Below are positions 7,879 to 16,459 of a stretch of 64,000 bases of DNA, in pieces (within the stretch, counting starts at the first letter, position 1; each line of letters opens with the position of its first letter). The notes below the pieces were generated by a model, which saw only the letters and a program-made list of their open reading frames with translations, was not told where the DNA came from and did no database searches. The stretch is from CAUTNA01 sp964371145 (GTDB taxonomy: Bacteria > Pseudomonadota > Alphaproteobacteria > Rs-D84): positions 124,001-188,000 of the forward strand of contig CAYJKO010000001.1 of assembly GCA_964371145.1 (NCBI GenBank), given 5' to 3'. Made by a program: the position numbers and the translations under genes.

Positions 7879-9642
7879 ATGAAGTTCGATTCCAATAATT
7901 TAAAAGAAATGTCGCGCGCCGTTAAATTCGGTGCTTTGTCCGCTTTACAAGCGTCACGCAGCGGGCATTTCGGAATTATTATGAGTGCGTCAGATATCGT
8001 GACAACCGTTTATGCTAATTTTTTAGACGGCGGAAAAAATAAATTTGTATTGTCCGCCGGACACGGCAGCGCTATGTTATATTCTGTTTTAAAATTAACG
8101 GGCGCAGAAATTGGTGATTTAAAATCTTTCAGAAAAATCGGCGGATTGCCGGGACACCCAGAACGTCACACAAATGGTGTTTGGGCAACGACAGGGCCAT
8201 TGGGGGCGGGGGTGTCGAACGCTGTTGGGATGGCGATGGCGGCAAAAATAAAGTCTGAAGATTCAATTGTTTATTGTTTGGCAGGTGATGGTGATTTGTC
8301 CGAAGGTGTGGCGGCGGAATCAATCGATTTCGCGGGGCGATATAAATTAAACAATCTGGTTTTATTGTGGGATGATAATAATGTTACAATAGATGGGTAC
8401 GCGTTAACGGCGATTGATATGGTAAAAAAAATGTCTGCGTCCGGTTGGACTGTTTTGTCTGTTGATGGGCATAATTTTGATGAATTGAATTCGGCTTTGG
8501 AGATGGCGAAAAAATCGGATAAGCCAACGTTTGTTGCGTGTAAAACAATTATTGGAAATTCGTCCAGTTTGTCGGGAAAACCCGCAGCGCACGGGTTTGA
8601 TATAAATCCGACAGAATTATTGAATTTGATTGAAAAAAATAAATCAGATGTTGGAATAAAATTATGGGCAAATATAAAAATTAATTATGAAAAAAAATCT
8701 TTGCCACGTTCTGATGATTTTGATTTAAAAGATTTGTCATTAGAATCTGTAATTTCGACACGCGAATTATCGGGATTGTTTTTGCAAAAAATTATGAGCC
8801 ATAAAACTGGCTTAATCGGTGGCAGCGCGGATTTAGGCGGCAGCACAAATGTGAAATTCGGGCGGGATATAACGGCGGATAATTTTGGTGGAAATTATAT
8901 AAATTATGGCGTCCGTGAACATGCGATGGGTGGGATTGTAAACGGTTTATGTATTGGCGGTCTACGTGCTTTTTCCAGCACATTTTTGGTGTTTTCTGAT
9001 TATATGAAACCTGCGATTCGGATTGCGGCGTTGTCCGGAATTCCTGCGGTTTATGTGTTGACTCATGACAGTATTATGGTTGGTGAAGATGGGCCGACGC
9101 ATCAGCCGATTGAGCAAATCGCATCATTGCGATTAATTCCAAATTTGCATGTGTTCAGACCATGCAATCAGGCAGAAGTTTTGTACGCGTGGCAATCGGC
9201 TTTGGATTCTGTTGCGACGCCAACGGCCATTGTTTTGTCGCGTCAAAAATTTAAACAAATTATGACCCCCGACAGAACAAAAATCGAAAAGGGTGCATAC
9301 ATTATATATGGTGCACAAAAGCCGCGTGTCACAATAATTGCAACGGGTTCAGAAGTTCCGTTGGCGGTTGATGTTGCAAAAAAAATCGGTTCCGGCGTCC
9401 AGGTTGTCAGTATGTTGTCTGTCGATATATTTCGCCGTCAATCTGAAAAATATAAATCTGAAATTTGTCGCGGATTTGTCGTAGCGATAGAAGCGGGGGC
9501 GACGGCGTCTTGGTTTGAATTTGCGGATGCGGTTGTTGGTTTGGATGACTTTGGCGAATCGGGTGCAGGCGAAAACGTTTATAAAAAATTTGGCTTTGAT
9601 GCAGATTTAATTGCAGATGAAATTATTAAAAAAATTAAATGA
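7879..9642 (+). CDS. tkt: Transketolase
   Basis: Transketolase moves two-carbon ketol units between sugar phosphates in the non-oxidative pentose phosphate pathway, using thiamine diphosphate. At 587 residues it is shorter than the usual 650-670. Landmarks include SRSGHFG, LSAGHGSAM, GLPGHPE, the ThDP/Mg motif AGDGDLSEGVAAES, the YGVREHAM segment with the catalytic Glu, and EDGPTHQPIEQ. The C-terminal FGESGAGENVYKKFGF corresponds to the phosphate-contacting end. The core is complete; the shortening is spread over loops. The TGA stop overlaps the ATG of the next gene (ATGA). Together with rpiB (18908-19345) it points to a working non-oxidative pentose pathway. Confidence 0.95.
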   Translation: MKFDSNNLKEMSRAVKFGALSALQASRSGHFGIIMSASDIVTTVYANFLDGGKNKFVLSAGHGSAMLYSVLKLTGAEIGDLKSFRKIGGLPGHPERHTNGVWATTGPLGAGVSNAVGMAMAAKIKSEDSIVYCLAGDGDLSEGVAAESIDFAGRYKLNNLVLLWDDNNVTIDGYALTAIDMVKKMSASGWTVLSVDGHNFDELNSALEMAKKSDKPTFVACKTIIGNSSSLSGKPAAHGFDINPTELLNLIEKNKSDVGIKLWANIKINYEKKSLPRSDDFDLKDLSLESVISTRELSGLFLQKIMSHKTGLIGGSADLGGSTNVKFGRDITADNFGGNYINYGVREHAMGGIVNGLCIGGLRAFSSTFLVFSDYMKPAIRIAALSGIPAVYVLTHDSIMVGEDGPTHQPIEQIASLRLIPNLHVFRPCNQAEVLYAWQSALDSVATPTAIVLSRQKFKQIMTPDRTKIEKGAYIIYGAQKPRVTIIATGSEVPLAVDVAKKIGSGVQVVSMLSVDIFRRQSEKYKSEICRGFVVAIEAGATASWFEFADAVVGLDDFGESGAGENVYKKFGFDADLIADEIIKKIK

Positions 9643-10352
9643 TAAATTTTTATTTCAGAACTTTGTTGGGCGAAGAAATTCCGGTAATAATTACAACCAG
9701 ACGTGGTTTGCGTGGGATAACTTTGCGACCGCGTGTTAATCCAAATCGTGAAATCAGAGTATCAAAACCTTTTTTGGTGTCTGATAAATCTGTATTGAAA
9801 TTTTTGGAAGAAAAAAGAAAATGGTTGGAAAATATTTTTGAAAAATCGCCGCAAAAAAAAGATGTTAATTATGATGATGTGATTGAATTTTTGGGATTGC
9901 GTGTCCAAATAAAATATGATGAAAAAAAATATTCATCGCGATTGGTGGGGTCGGAAAATCCCGAAAATCCTTGGGTTTTGTGGGTTGGTGGCGGTTCTGA
10001 TATGTTGCAACGACGGGTTCGTGATTTTATAAAATCTGAATTTTTGAAATCAGCAAAACAAATTATAAAATCTGCGCCAAAAGAATTTTGGCCGACGAAA
10101 TTATCAATAAAAGATACGTCTTCGCGTTGGGGCAGCTGTACGTCCGCAGGTGCGGTGTCTTTATCTTGGCGATTGGCTTTTGCGCCGCCATATGTTATGC
10201 GATATGTTATAATTCATGAATTGGCGCATTTAAAACATATGGATCATTCGGTGCATTTTTGGGCTTGTGTTTCTGCGTTGTATGGCGATGGCGTTGGGCG
10301 GGCGAAATTATGGCTATCGAAAAATGGCCAAACTTTGCATCAATATTTTTAA
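9639..10352 (+). CDS. YgjP/DUF45-type metal-dependent hydrolase
   Basis: A 237-residue member of the YgjP-like (DUF45, M48-related) family. The C-terminal half shows SSRWGSCTSAGAVSLSW, then VIIHELAHLKHMDHSVHFW, with HELAH at residues 193-197 and the third histidine ligand at H203 in the DHSxxFW motif typical of the family. The N-terminal half is the usual beta-rich region. Members are proposed zinc metalloproteases; cellular substrates are not settled. The start overlaps the transketolase stop by 4 bp, so translation is probably coupled. It has no sequence relation to the HExxH trio at 5433-7321. Confidence 0.85.
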   Translation: MINFYFRTLLGEEIPVIITTRRGLRGITLRPRVNPNREIRVSKPFLVSDKSVLKFLEEKRKWLENIFEKSPQKKDVNYDDVIEFLGLRVQIKYDEKKYSSRLVGSENPENPWVLWVGGGSDMLQRRVRDFIKSEFLKSAKQIIKSAPKEFWPTKLSIKDTSSRWGSCTSAGAVSLSWRLAFAPPYVMRYVIIHELAHLKHMDHSVHFWACVSALYGDGVGRAKLWLSKNGQTLHQYF

Positions 10353-10361
10353 AGGGTTTTG

Positions 10362-10390
10362 TTGGCTTTTTGGCTTTTTTGTGCTATAAT
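10362..10390 (+). promoter_or_regulatory. hisS promoter
   Basis: TTGGCT (10362-10367), 17 bp and TATAAT (10385-10390) sit 29 nt upstream of the hisS ATG, leaving room for a short leader with GAAAGAG as ribosome-binding site. Confidence 0.7.
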
Positions 10391-10419
10391 ATTATCCATA
10401 ATAATCGAAAGAGCAAAAA

Positions 10420-11712
10420 ATGAATTTAAAACCGACCAAGCCTTTGTCTGGCTTTATAGAATTGACACCTTTGCAACAAAGATGTTTTGATGAATGCGCT
10501 GCGCGTGTTCAAAATGTTTTTCGTAATGCTGGATTTTCCAGATTGGATTTGCCTGCGATTGAAAGGGCAGAGGTTTTAACAGATAAAGATAATTGGGATG
10601 AAATTGAAACGCAAATGTTTTTATTTCAAAAAGGCGAAACTAAAATGGGGTTGCGCTATGACGGGACTGTTGGATTGGCCAGATATGTGTCGGGTCATAA
10701 AAATGATTTAACGTTTCCTTTTCGTGCTTATCAATTCGCCAGAAATTATCGTGGCGAAAGACCACAACGTGGACGTTATCGTGAATTTTATCAGGTGGAT
10801 ATTGATATTATGGCGCCAGATAATTTGTCTTTGAATTATGATGCTGAAATTATTTCTGTGCTTTCAAATGCATATGCGTCTATTGAAGAATTTGTTGGTA
10901 AAACAAACATAAAAATCGGCAACAGAAAATTCTGGAATGCAATGTTTGAGTATCTGGAATTGGATACGGATGTTGCCAGAGAGGCTTTTGTAATAATCGA
11001 TAAAAAAGACAAATTAGAAAACTTTGCTGATGTGCTATCAGAGGTTGTCGGGATTGAAAAATCAAAAACAATAAATTCAGTATTTACAGACGGATACAAA
11101 AGTTTTTTAAACTGTTTTGATAAATTGGATTCAGCGATCGCAGAATTGGACAATTTTATGGTTTTGTTGGGTGCTTTGGGTGTTCAAAATGCGGAAATTG
11201 ATTTGGGTATTATGCGTGGGCATTCGTATTATACCGGAATTGTGTTTGAATTTTTCTTGGATAATTTTTCAGAGCTGGGCGCAGTCGGTGGCGGAGGTCG
11301 TTATGACGATTTGGCGTCTAAATTTTCTAAAACTAAAATTATAGGTGTGGGTGCAGCGATCGGTTTTTCAAGATTGATGGTTGCGTTATTAGAAGAAGGT
11401 AAAATAAATTTAGAAAAATTTATGAATCCAATCGATGTTGCGATATTAATTATGGGATCAAATTGCTTGCAATATGCGGGTGGGGTTTTGAAGAAATTAC
11501 GCGATGCAAAAATTGTTTCTGTACCGTATTTAGATGCGGATAAAAAATTCAAAAATCAAATTGAATTTGCAAATAAAATAAATTCTAAATTCAGTGTAAT
11601 AATCGGTGAAGATGAAGTAAATTCTGAACAAATTACTGTCAAAAATATGATGACGGGCGAACAAGATAAAATGACCGTTGAAATGGTTATAAAAAAGATA
11701 ATTGGTGAATAA
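10420..11712 (+). CDS. hisS: Histidyl-tRNA synthetase
   Basis: A class II synthetase charging tRNA-His. The 430-residue protein has motif 2 in the region FARNYRGERPQRGRYREFYQVDIDI, the histidine-binding loop GHSYYTGIVFEFF (normally G-[LH]-x-Y-Y-T-G), and motif 3 GGGGRYDDL followed by GVGAAIGFSRL. A C-terminal anticodon-binding domain covers about 335-430. Motif 1 lies in LDLPAIERAEVL. The start has GAAAGAG upstream and a good promoter. prfA follows 2 bp after the stop, so they form one unit. Confidence 0.96.
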   Translation: MNLKPTKPLSGFIELTPLQQRCFDECAARVQNVFRNAGFSRLDLPAIERAEVLTDKDNWDEIETQMFLFQKGETKMGLRYDGTVGLARYVSGHKNDLTFPFRAYQFARNYRGERPQRGRYREFYQVDIDIMAPDNLSLNYDAEIISVLSNAYASIEEFVGKTNIKIGNRKFWNAMFEYLELDTDVAREAFVIIDKKDKLENFADVLSEVVGIEKSKTINSVFTDGYKSFLNCFDKLDSAIAELDNFMVLLGALGVQNAEIDLGIMRGHSYYTGIVFEFFLDNFSELGAVGGGGRYDDLASKFSKTKIIGVGAAIGFSRLMVALLEEGKINLEKFMNPIDVAILIMGSNCLQYAGGVLKKLRDAKIVSVPYLDADKKFKNQIEFANKINSKFSVIIGEDEVNSEQITVKNMMTGEQDKMTVEMVIKKIIGE

Positions 11713-11714
11713 AA

Positions 11715-12779
11715 ATGATAATGGAACAAAAGTTAAAAGATATACAAAATCGTGCGGCCGAAGTCGAAGGTTTAATGAATTCGGGTGAAGCGTCTGGCAA
11801 AGAATTATCCAGATTATCAAAAGAATATTCAAGATTGTCAGAAATTTTACCGATAATTTCAGAATATTTTCAAATTCAAAACGGTATTACAGACGCGACA
11901 GAGATGCAATCTGATCCAGAATTTAAGTCTATGGCGGCAGAACAGTTGATGGAATTGAATAAAATTCTGCCCGACGTTGAAAAAAAATTACAATTGGCGC
12001 TGTTGCCGCGTGACGCAGCAGATGATAACAGTGTCATTATGGAAATTCGCGCGGGTGTGGGTGGTGAAGAATCTGCTTTGTTTGCGGGTGATTTGTACAA
12101 TCAATATAAATGTTATGCGTTGCGTCAAGGGTGGAAGATAGAGGTAATGGAAGAAAATGCGACATCGTTGCGTGGTTATAAAGAAGTTATATTTAAAATT
12201 GATGGCGCGGGCGCGTACGGTCGTATGAAATTTGAATCAGGTATTCATCGCGTTCAGCGTGTTCCGGAAACCGAAGCGGGCGGACGTATTCATACCAGTG
12301 CGGTTTCTGTTGCTGTGATGCCCGAAGCTGAAAATATAGATATTCAAATTGATGAAAAAGATTTGCGAATTGATACTTTTCGTGCACAGGGTGCGGGTGG
12401 ACAACACGTTAATAAAACGGATTCTGCGGTACGTATTACGCATATTCCATCGGGCGAGGTGGTCAGTTGTCAAACAGAACGCTCACAGATTCAAAATCGT
12501 GAAAATTGTATGACTATGTTGCGTTCGAAATTGTATGAAAAACAACGTGCAGAACAACGTGCGATGCGCGACGCGTCCAGAAAAAGTATGGTTGGTTCGG
12601 GCGATCGCAGTGAAAAAATCAGAACGTATAATTTTCCGGAGCAACGTGTCACAGATCATCGTATAAAATTGACTTTGTATAAGTTGGATGATGTGTTGGC
12701 GGGTGGTGTGGCTGTCGACGAATTAATCGATGCAATTATTGCCGCAGAACAGCTGGAACAATTGGCGAATATAGAATAA
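11715..12779 (+). CDS. prfA: Peptide chain release factor 1
   Basis: RF1 ends translation at UAA and UAG. The 354-residue protein has the catalytic GGQ at 228-230 in GAGGQHVNKTDSAVR. The codon-recognition tripeptide is P-E-T at 184-186 (PxT type), which assigns it to RF1 rather than RF2. The start codon could be ATG 11715 or the next ATG 11721; both begin upstream of the conserved domain. It follows hisS with almost no gap. The glutamine methyltransferase gene prmC, a frequent neighbour, is not adjacent here. Confidence 0.96.
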   Translation: MIMEQKLKDIQNRAAEVEGLMNSGEASGKELSRLSKEYSRLSEILPIISEYFQIQNGITDATEMQSDPEFKSMAAEQLMELNKILPDVEKKLQLALLPRDAADDNSVIMEIRAGVGGEESALFAGDLYNQYKCYALRQGWKIEVMEENATSLRGYKEVIFKIDGAGAYGRMKFESGIHRVQRVPETEAGGRIHTSAVSVAVMPEAENIDIQIDEKDLRIDTFRAQGAGGQHVNKTDSAVRITHIPSGEVVSCQTERSQIQNRENCMTMLRSKLYEKQRAEQRAMRDASRKSMVGSGDRSEKIRTYNFPEQRVTDHRIKLTLYKLDDVLAGGVAVDELIDAIIAAEQLEQLANIE

Positions 12780-12854
12780 TAAAAAAAGAACAATCAATTA
12801 ATTGTAATTATTTTTTGAAGTTATTTATTGATTCTTTTTTTTGTAAGGAAAATA

Positions 12855-13418
12855 ATGAAAAAAAACAATGATTTTGGCCTGAAAAGACCGATTGTTATGG
12901 TTGGTTTGATGGGGGCAGGAAAAACCAGTATAGGTCGCGCATTGGCCCGTCGTTTGTCTGTTGATTTCGTTGATTCTGATAAAGAAATTGAATCTGCGGC
13001 CGGTTGCAGTGTCGTTGATATTTTTTCAATGTATGGCGAAAAAGAATTTCGTCGCGTCGAACAAAGTGTTATTAAAAGAATATTAGAGTCCGATCCTGAA
13101 ATAAAAATCTTGTCAACGGGAGAAGGGGCGTTTATAACGCCTGCGGTACGTGAAATGTTGGCGGATCGCGCAATAACTATATGGTTGCGCGCAGATTTGG
13201 ATTTGTTGGTAAAAAGAACGAATTTCCGCAATACCAGACCGCAATTATTAAATGCGGACAGTAAAACAATTCTATCGCAATTGATTGATGAACGTTATGA
13301 TGTGTATGCAAATGCAGATATAACGGTTGAAACGCATGATGAAAGCCCGCAAAAGACCTTGGCAAAGGTTTTGGCGGCTTTGGATGCGTATTTGGAGTCG
13401 AATTCTGTCTCTGATTAA
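12855..13418 (+). CDS. aroK: Shikimate kinase
   Basis: Shikimate kinase phosphorylates shikimate with ATP in aromatic amino acid synthesis. The protein is about 187 residues: P-loop GLMGAGKTSIG, shikimate-binding DSDKEIE, FRRVEQ with the conserved arginine, LID segment RNTRPQLL, and ERYDVYANADITV. The third shikimate-binding loop, usually GGG, reads STGEGAF, so the middle glycine is Glu. I chose ATG 12855 over an upstream frame extension because AAGGA sits 6 nt before it and the family begins close to the P-loop. There is no aroB next to it. A terminator follows 40 bp later. Confidence 0.93.
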   Translation: MKKNNDFGLKRPIVMVGLMGAGKTSIGRALARRLSVDFVDSDKEIESAAGCSVVDIFSMYGEKEFRRVEQSVIKRILESDPEIKILSTGEGAFITPAVREMLADRAITIWLRADLDLLVKRTNFRNTRPQLLNADSKTILSQLIDERYDVYANADITVETHDESPQKTLAKVLAALDAYLESNSVSD

Positions 13419-13458
13419 AGGTGTTTGGGTGGTTTTTCCTGATTTAATTCCTTGGTGG

Positions 13459-13482
13459 CGGTCAAATTGGCCGTTTTTTTTT
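13459..13482 (+). terminator. Terminator after aroK
   Basis: A 5-bp GC-rich stem CGGTC/GGCCG (one G-T pair) with loop AAATT and a run of nine T residues. Confidence 0.75.
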
Positions 13483-14540
13483 GTGTTTTGGTGGAAAAGG
13501 GTGCGGGTTATAAAGTATGACGTCCGCGCTTGGTGTAAAATTTAAAATTTTTTATTTGGTAAACTTGCGGGCATTAAAAGTTTTTTTTGCGAAAATTTGT
13601 CAGGGTAAAAATTATATGACGAATGTGGGGTTGTTGGCTGGTTGCAATAAAAGTCCCGGATATCGGCGGGGGACAGATTTCTGGATACTGTATTTTCGGC
13701 ATTGTTTAGGCGCATAATGTATATTATGTATAGTTTGGAGTCGTAAAAAAGGCGGATTGTTTCGGTGTTGTGGTTTTATGTGTTTTTTATCGTTGTGTCG
13801 TACGTTTGTGAAAAATTGTTTTGATATTATGGTTTTTTATTGTCGTGTGTCGTTTTTTGAAAATCTGAATTTGTAAATGTATTTTGTGGATTTGTTTTAA
13901 TGTTTGATATTTATTTTGTGTGTTGATAAATGGATTTTGTTTTTGTATTTTCTTTGTCGTCATGTTGATGGTGCTTGTTGTCTTGTTTCAGGGTTTGCAG
14001 ATTTTTAGCCTCTTGTGATTTTTACAAGTTTCGCCCTTTTGTGTCTTTTATGTTTTTTTTGTTAAATAATCTGTGTATTTTGAAGCGCGTCTTGTTTGTT
14101 TTGCGTATGGTTGTGCGTTCGGGGCTCTGAAAANNNNNNNNNNNNNNNNNNNNNNNNNNNNNNNNNNNNNNNNNNNNNNNNNNNNNNNNNNNNNNNNNNN
14201 NNNNNNNNNNNNNNNNNNNNNNNNNNNNNNNNNTGATGTTTTTTAGGATAAAAGATACGTTTTTCTTGCGAAAAAAATTGTTTTTTGTTCGTGGGTTTTA
14301 TAATTGATAAATTGGTTTAAATTGTTCGGATAATTATTTGATTATCCTATATTTGTTTGTTTAATTTATGTATTGTTATGTGTGATTTAGGCTTTTAAAT
14401 GGCGTTAAAAATTCGTTTGTGAGAAAATTCTTTGTTTTTGGGGTGCATTTTTTTGTTTATTCTGGTTTTTTTGCTCTTGCGTGTGTGTGCGCGTTTTTAG
14501 TATGATTTTGATTGAAGAAAACTAGGAGTTTCCGGGGAAA
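13483..14540. other. Gene-free G/T-rich stretch with assembly gap
   Basis: Over 1 kb without a credible gene. Short frames exist, such as 13517-13717, but lack ribosome-binding sites and recognisable protein. The plus strand is strongly T- and G-rich and poor in C over its whole length, unlike other intergenic regions here. A hairpin GTCCC...GGGAC lies near 13653-13674. The 100 N at 14134-14233 mark a scaffold gap of unknown real size. No rRNA, tmRNA or RNase P signature was recognised. It may be a decayed gene, a non-coding RNA region or sequence flanking a collapsed repeat. Confidence 0.5.
14477..14506 (+). promoter_or_regulatory. Promoter of the repeat surface protein
   Basis: TTGCGT (14477-14482), 18 bp and TATGAT (14501-14506), about 34 nt before the GTG start at 14541. 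Confidence 0.5.
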
Positions 14541-16403
14541 GTGAAAAAAATGCGACAATTTTTACATTGTTTTATGCGTGTTTTGCATCAAACGCGGGTG
14601 GCTTTTATTGCCTTTTTTGCCGGTTTTCTGCTCGTTTCCAATGTTTTTGCTGCGCCGACAACATGTCCCGATGTAACGTCATTGCAGTGGGTGTCGGCAA
14701 ATACGGATACGGTTTGCAGACAGTCTTATTCCTTCAATGATTCGGATGAATTGCCCCCTGTTCCGTTACCGACAGAGTTTTTGCATTGTACAAGTGGTGA
14801 TTTGATACAGATATCGACAGATGGATTGAGTTGGGATGCTGATAATTTTACGGTTGAAAATTGTGTTTATGGTTCGTGGGAGATTAAATTCTATGACGGG
14901 ACGACAACGTGGACCGAGCCGACGATCAATTATCATTTGGGTGTAATGTCTACTGTGTTTTCAGATGTTTTTGAATTGTTTTATACGGCGACAGGTGAAA
15001 GATTGCCGTTTGAAAATCATACTTTTTCTGGTATTACGAATGATATTAAATATCGTTTTCGCGATGGTATAGAAAGATGGGGAGACAGGACCAGGTTTGA
15101 TCAAGCGTTTCACAGTGTAAAGACTTTGGAACGATTTGAGACGCCAAATGATTGGGGTAATATTACAAATTTGGGTTATTCGTTTTTATATTCTGGGGTT
15201 AAGTATGTGGATTTTTCAAACGGGTTTGGAAATATTACATCGTTCGGCGGCACATTTGAATCTGCGCGCTCTTTAGACACGTTTATTTTTCCTGAATCTG
15301 GTTGGGGGAATGTGGTTTCTGCTTCTTATATGTTCGCCAGTGCGCCGATGCGTGATATTGTGAATTTTCCGACCGAATGGGGCGATAAAATGACCAGTGT
15401 TCAATCCATGTTTTCGGGGGCGCAATTTACAGAAATAAATTTGCCAAATAATTGGAATAATATTTTGAGTGTAAAAAACATGTTTCGAAGCGTACGGTAT
15501 ATGCCGTCAATTACTCTGCCGGATTCGTGGGGAAAGGTCAGAAATGCGAATGGTATGTTTGTTTCCGCGACAAATGTGGCAGAGATTAAATTGAAGAATT
15601 CGTTGGGTGTCGAGATTTCAGGTTTGGGTCCAAATACGTTGCCGAATTCGTGGGGTGAAATTACGGATGCTGCCTATATGTTTTATGGGGTGTCTGCTTT
15701 GGACGAGATTCATATTCCTGATGATTGGGGCGCGGTCACGAATGCGTCGTATATGTTCCAGAGTACGGGTATAGATGAGATCGATTTGCCGTCGTCTTGG
15801 GCGAATGTGCAAAATACCAGATTTATGTTTGCTAGGACCGGTTTGGATTATATTGTTTTGCCGGATACTTGGGGCATGATAACAGATAAAGAAGCGATGT
15901 TTACAAATACAGGATTTATTGGTGCTGGTGACGGTTTGACTAATGCTGATGATCCTGCTATTCCGATTGGTATGATTGCGTCCCCTGATTTGCGAATATT
16001 CCCGGCTCAGCTTTATGCGGAAAATTTGGGGGTTGGTTCGGTTGTGCCGTCTTGCGCTGCGGGTTATTATTTGGTTGATGAGGCGTGTCAGCCGGTAGGA
16101 GAGGATTATTATGGTGCCGGTGGTTGGTCGGATAGAGTGCGGTGTCCTGTTGGGTCTTATACTGCGGGTTTTGGTGTTATGGCGAATGCGTCGAATGATT
16201 GTGGTCGATTGTTAAATGTGCAAACGCCAGAGGGAGAAAATAAAAAAGTTCATTTATCTATTTCTAAAAGAACCATCCCTGCTTTGCATGTTAATGTAGA
16301 AGGCAGAGTTTATTATGGACAAATGGTACCGGATTCGGATAAAGGTTTCTTGCGGTTGAATTACGATGGTGTGACGTATTCGGTGATTGATGACAGTATG
16401 TAA
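14541..16403 (+). CDS. Exported DUF285/BspA-like repeat surface protein
   Basis: A 620-residue exported protein. The N-terminus is a long signal peptide (basic start, hydrophobic core about 18-33, cleavage near VFA-AP). Residues about 160-470 are some 11 imperfect repeats of 20-26 residues with consensus DxWGxVTxAxxMFxxxxxxxIxLP, e.g. NSWGEITDAAYMF and DDWGAVTNASYMF. This resembles DUF285/BspA-type leucine-rich repeats of bacterial surface proteins, often adhesins. After the repeats come a short Cys-containing segment (CAAGYY, CPVGSYT) and a C-terminal beta-rich domain of about 70 residues. The start is GTG (AGGAG 12 nt upstream); ATG 14550 is an alternative. Ligand and anchoring are unknown. 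It stands alone between a gene-free region and leuS. Confidence 0.8.
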   Translation: MKKMRQFLHCFMRVLHQTRVAFIAFFAGFLLVSNVFAAPTTCPDVTSLQWVSANTDTVCRQSYSFNDSDELPPVPLPTEFLHCTSGDLIQISTDGLSWDADNFTVENCVYGSWEIKFYDGTTTWTEPTINYHLGVMSTVFSDVFELFYTATGERLPFENHTFSGITNDIKYRFRDGIERWGDRTRFDQAFHSVKTLERFETPNDWGNITNLGYSFLYSGVKYVDFSNGFGNITSFGGTFESARSLDTFIFPESGWGNVVSASYMFASAPMRDIVNFPTEWGDKMTSVQSMFSGAQFTEINLPNNWNNILSVKNMFRSVRYMPSITLPDSWGKVRNANGMFVSATNVAEIKLKNSLGVEISGLGPNTLPNSWGEITDAAYMFYGVSALDEIHIPDDWGAVTNASYMFQSTGIDEIDLPSSWANVQNTRFMFARTGLDYIVLPDTWGMITDKEAMFTNTGFIGAGDGLTNADDPAIPIGMIASPDLRIFPAQLYAENLGVGSVVPSCAAGYYLVDEACQPVGEDYYGAGGWSDRVRCPVGSYTAGFGVMANASNDCGRLLNVQTPEGENKKVHLSISKRTIPALHVNVEGRVYYGQMVPDSDKGFLRLNYDGVTYSVIDDSM

Positions 16404-16459
16404 AAAAACTTGCGATTTGCCAGATATCTGGTAAAATTACAGGTGTAAAATAATAAAAA

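Noticed and set aside
13517..13717. 66-codon plus-strand frame in the G/T-rich region
   Set aside because: No ribosome-binding site, odd composition and no recognisable motif; the bias of the region yields frames by chance.
14134..14233. Possible insertion element at the N stretch
   Set aside because: Exactly 100 N is a scaffold placeholder; no inverted repeats or transposase remains are seen on either side.
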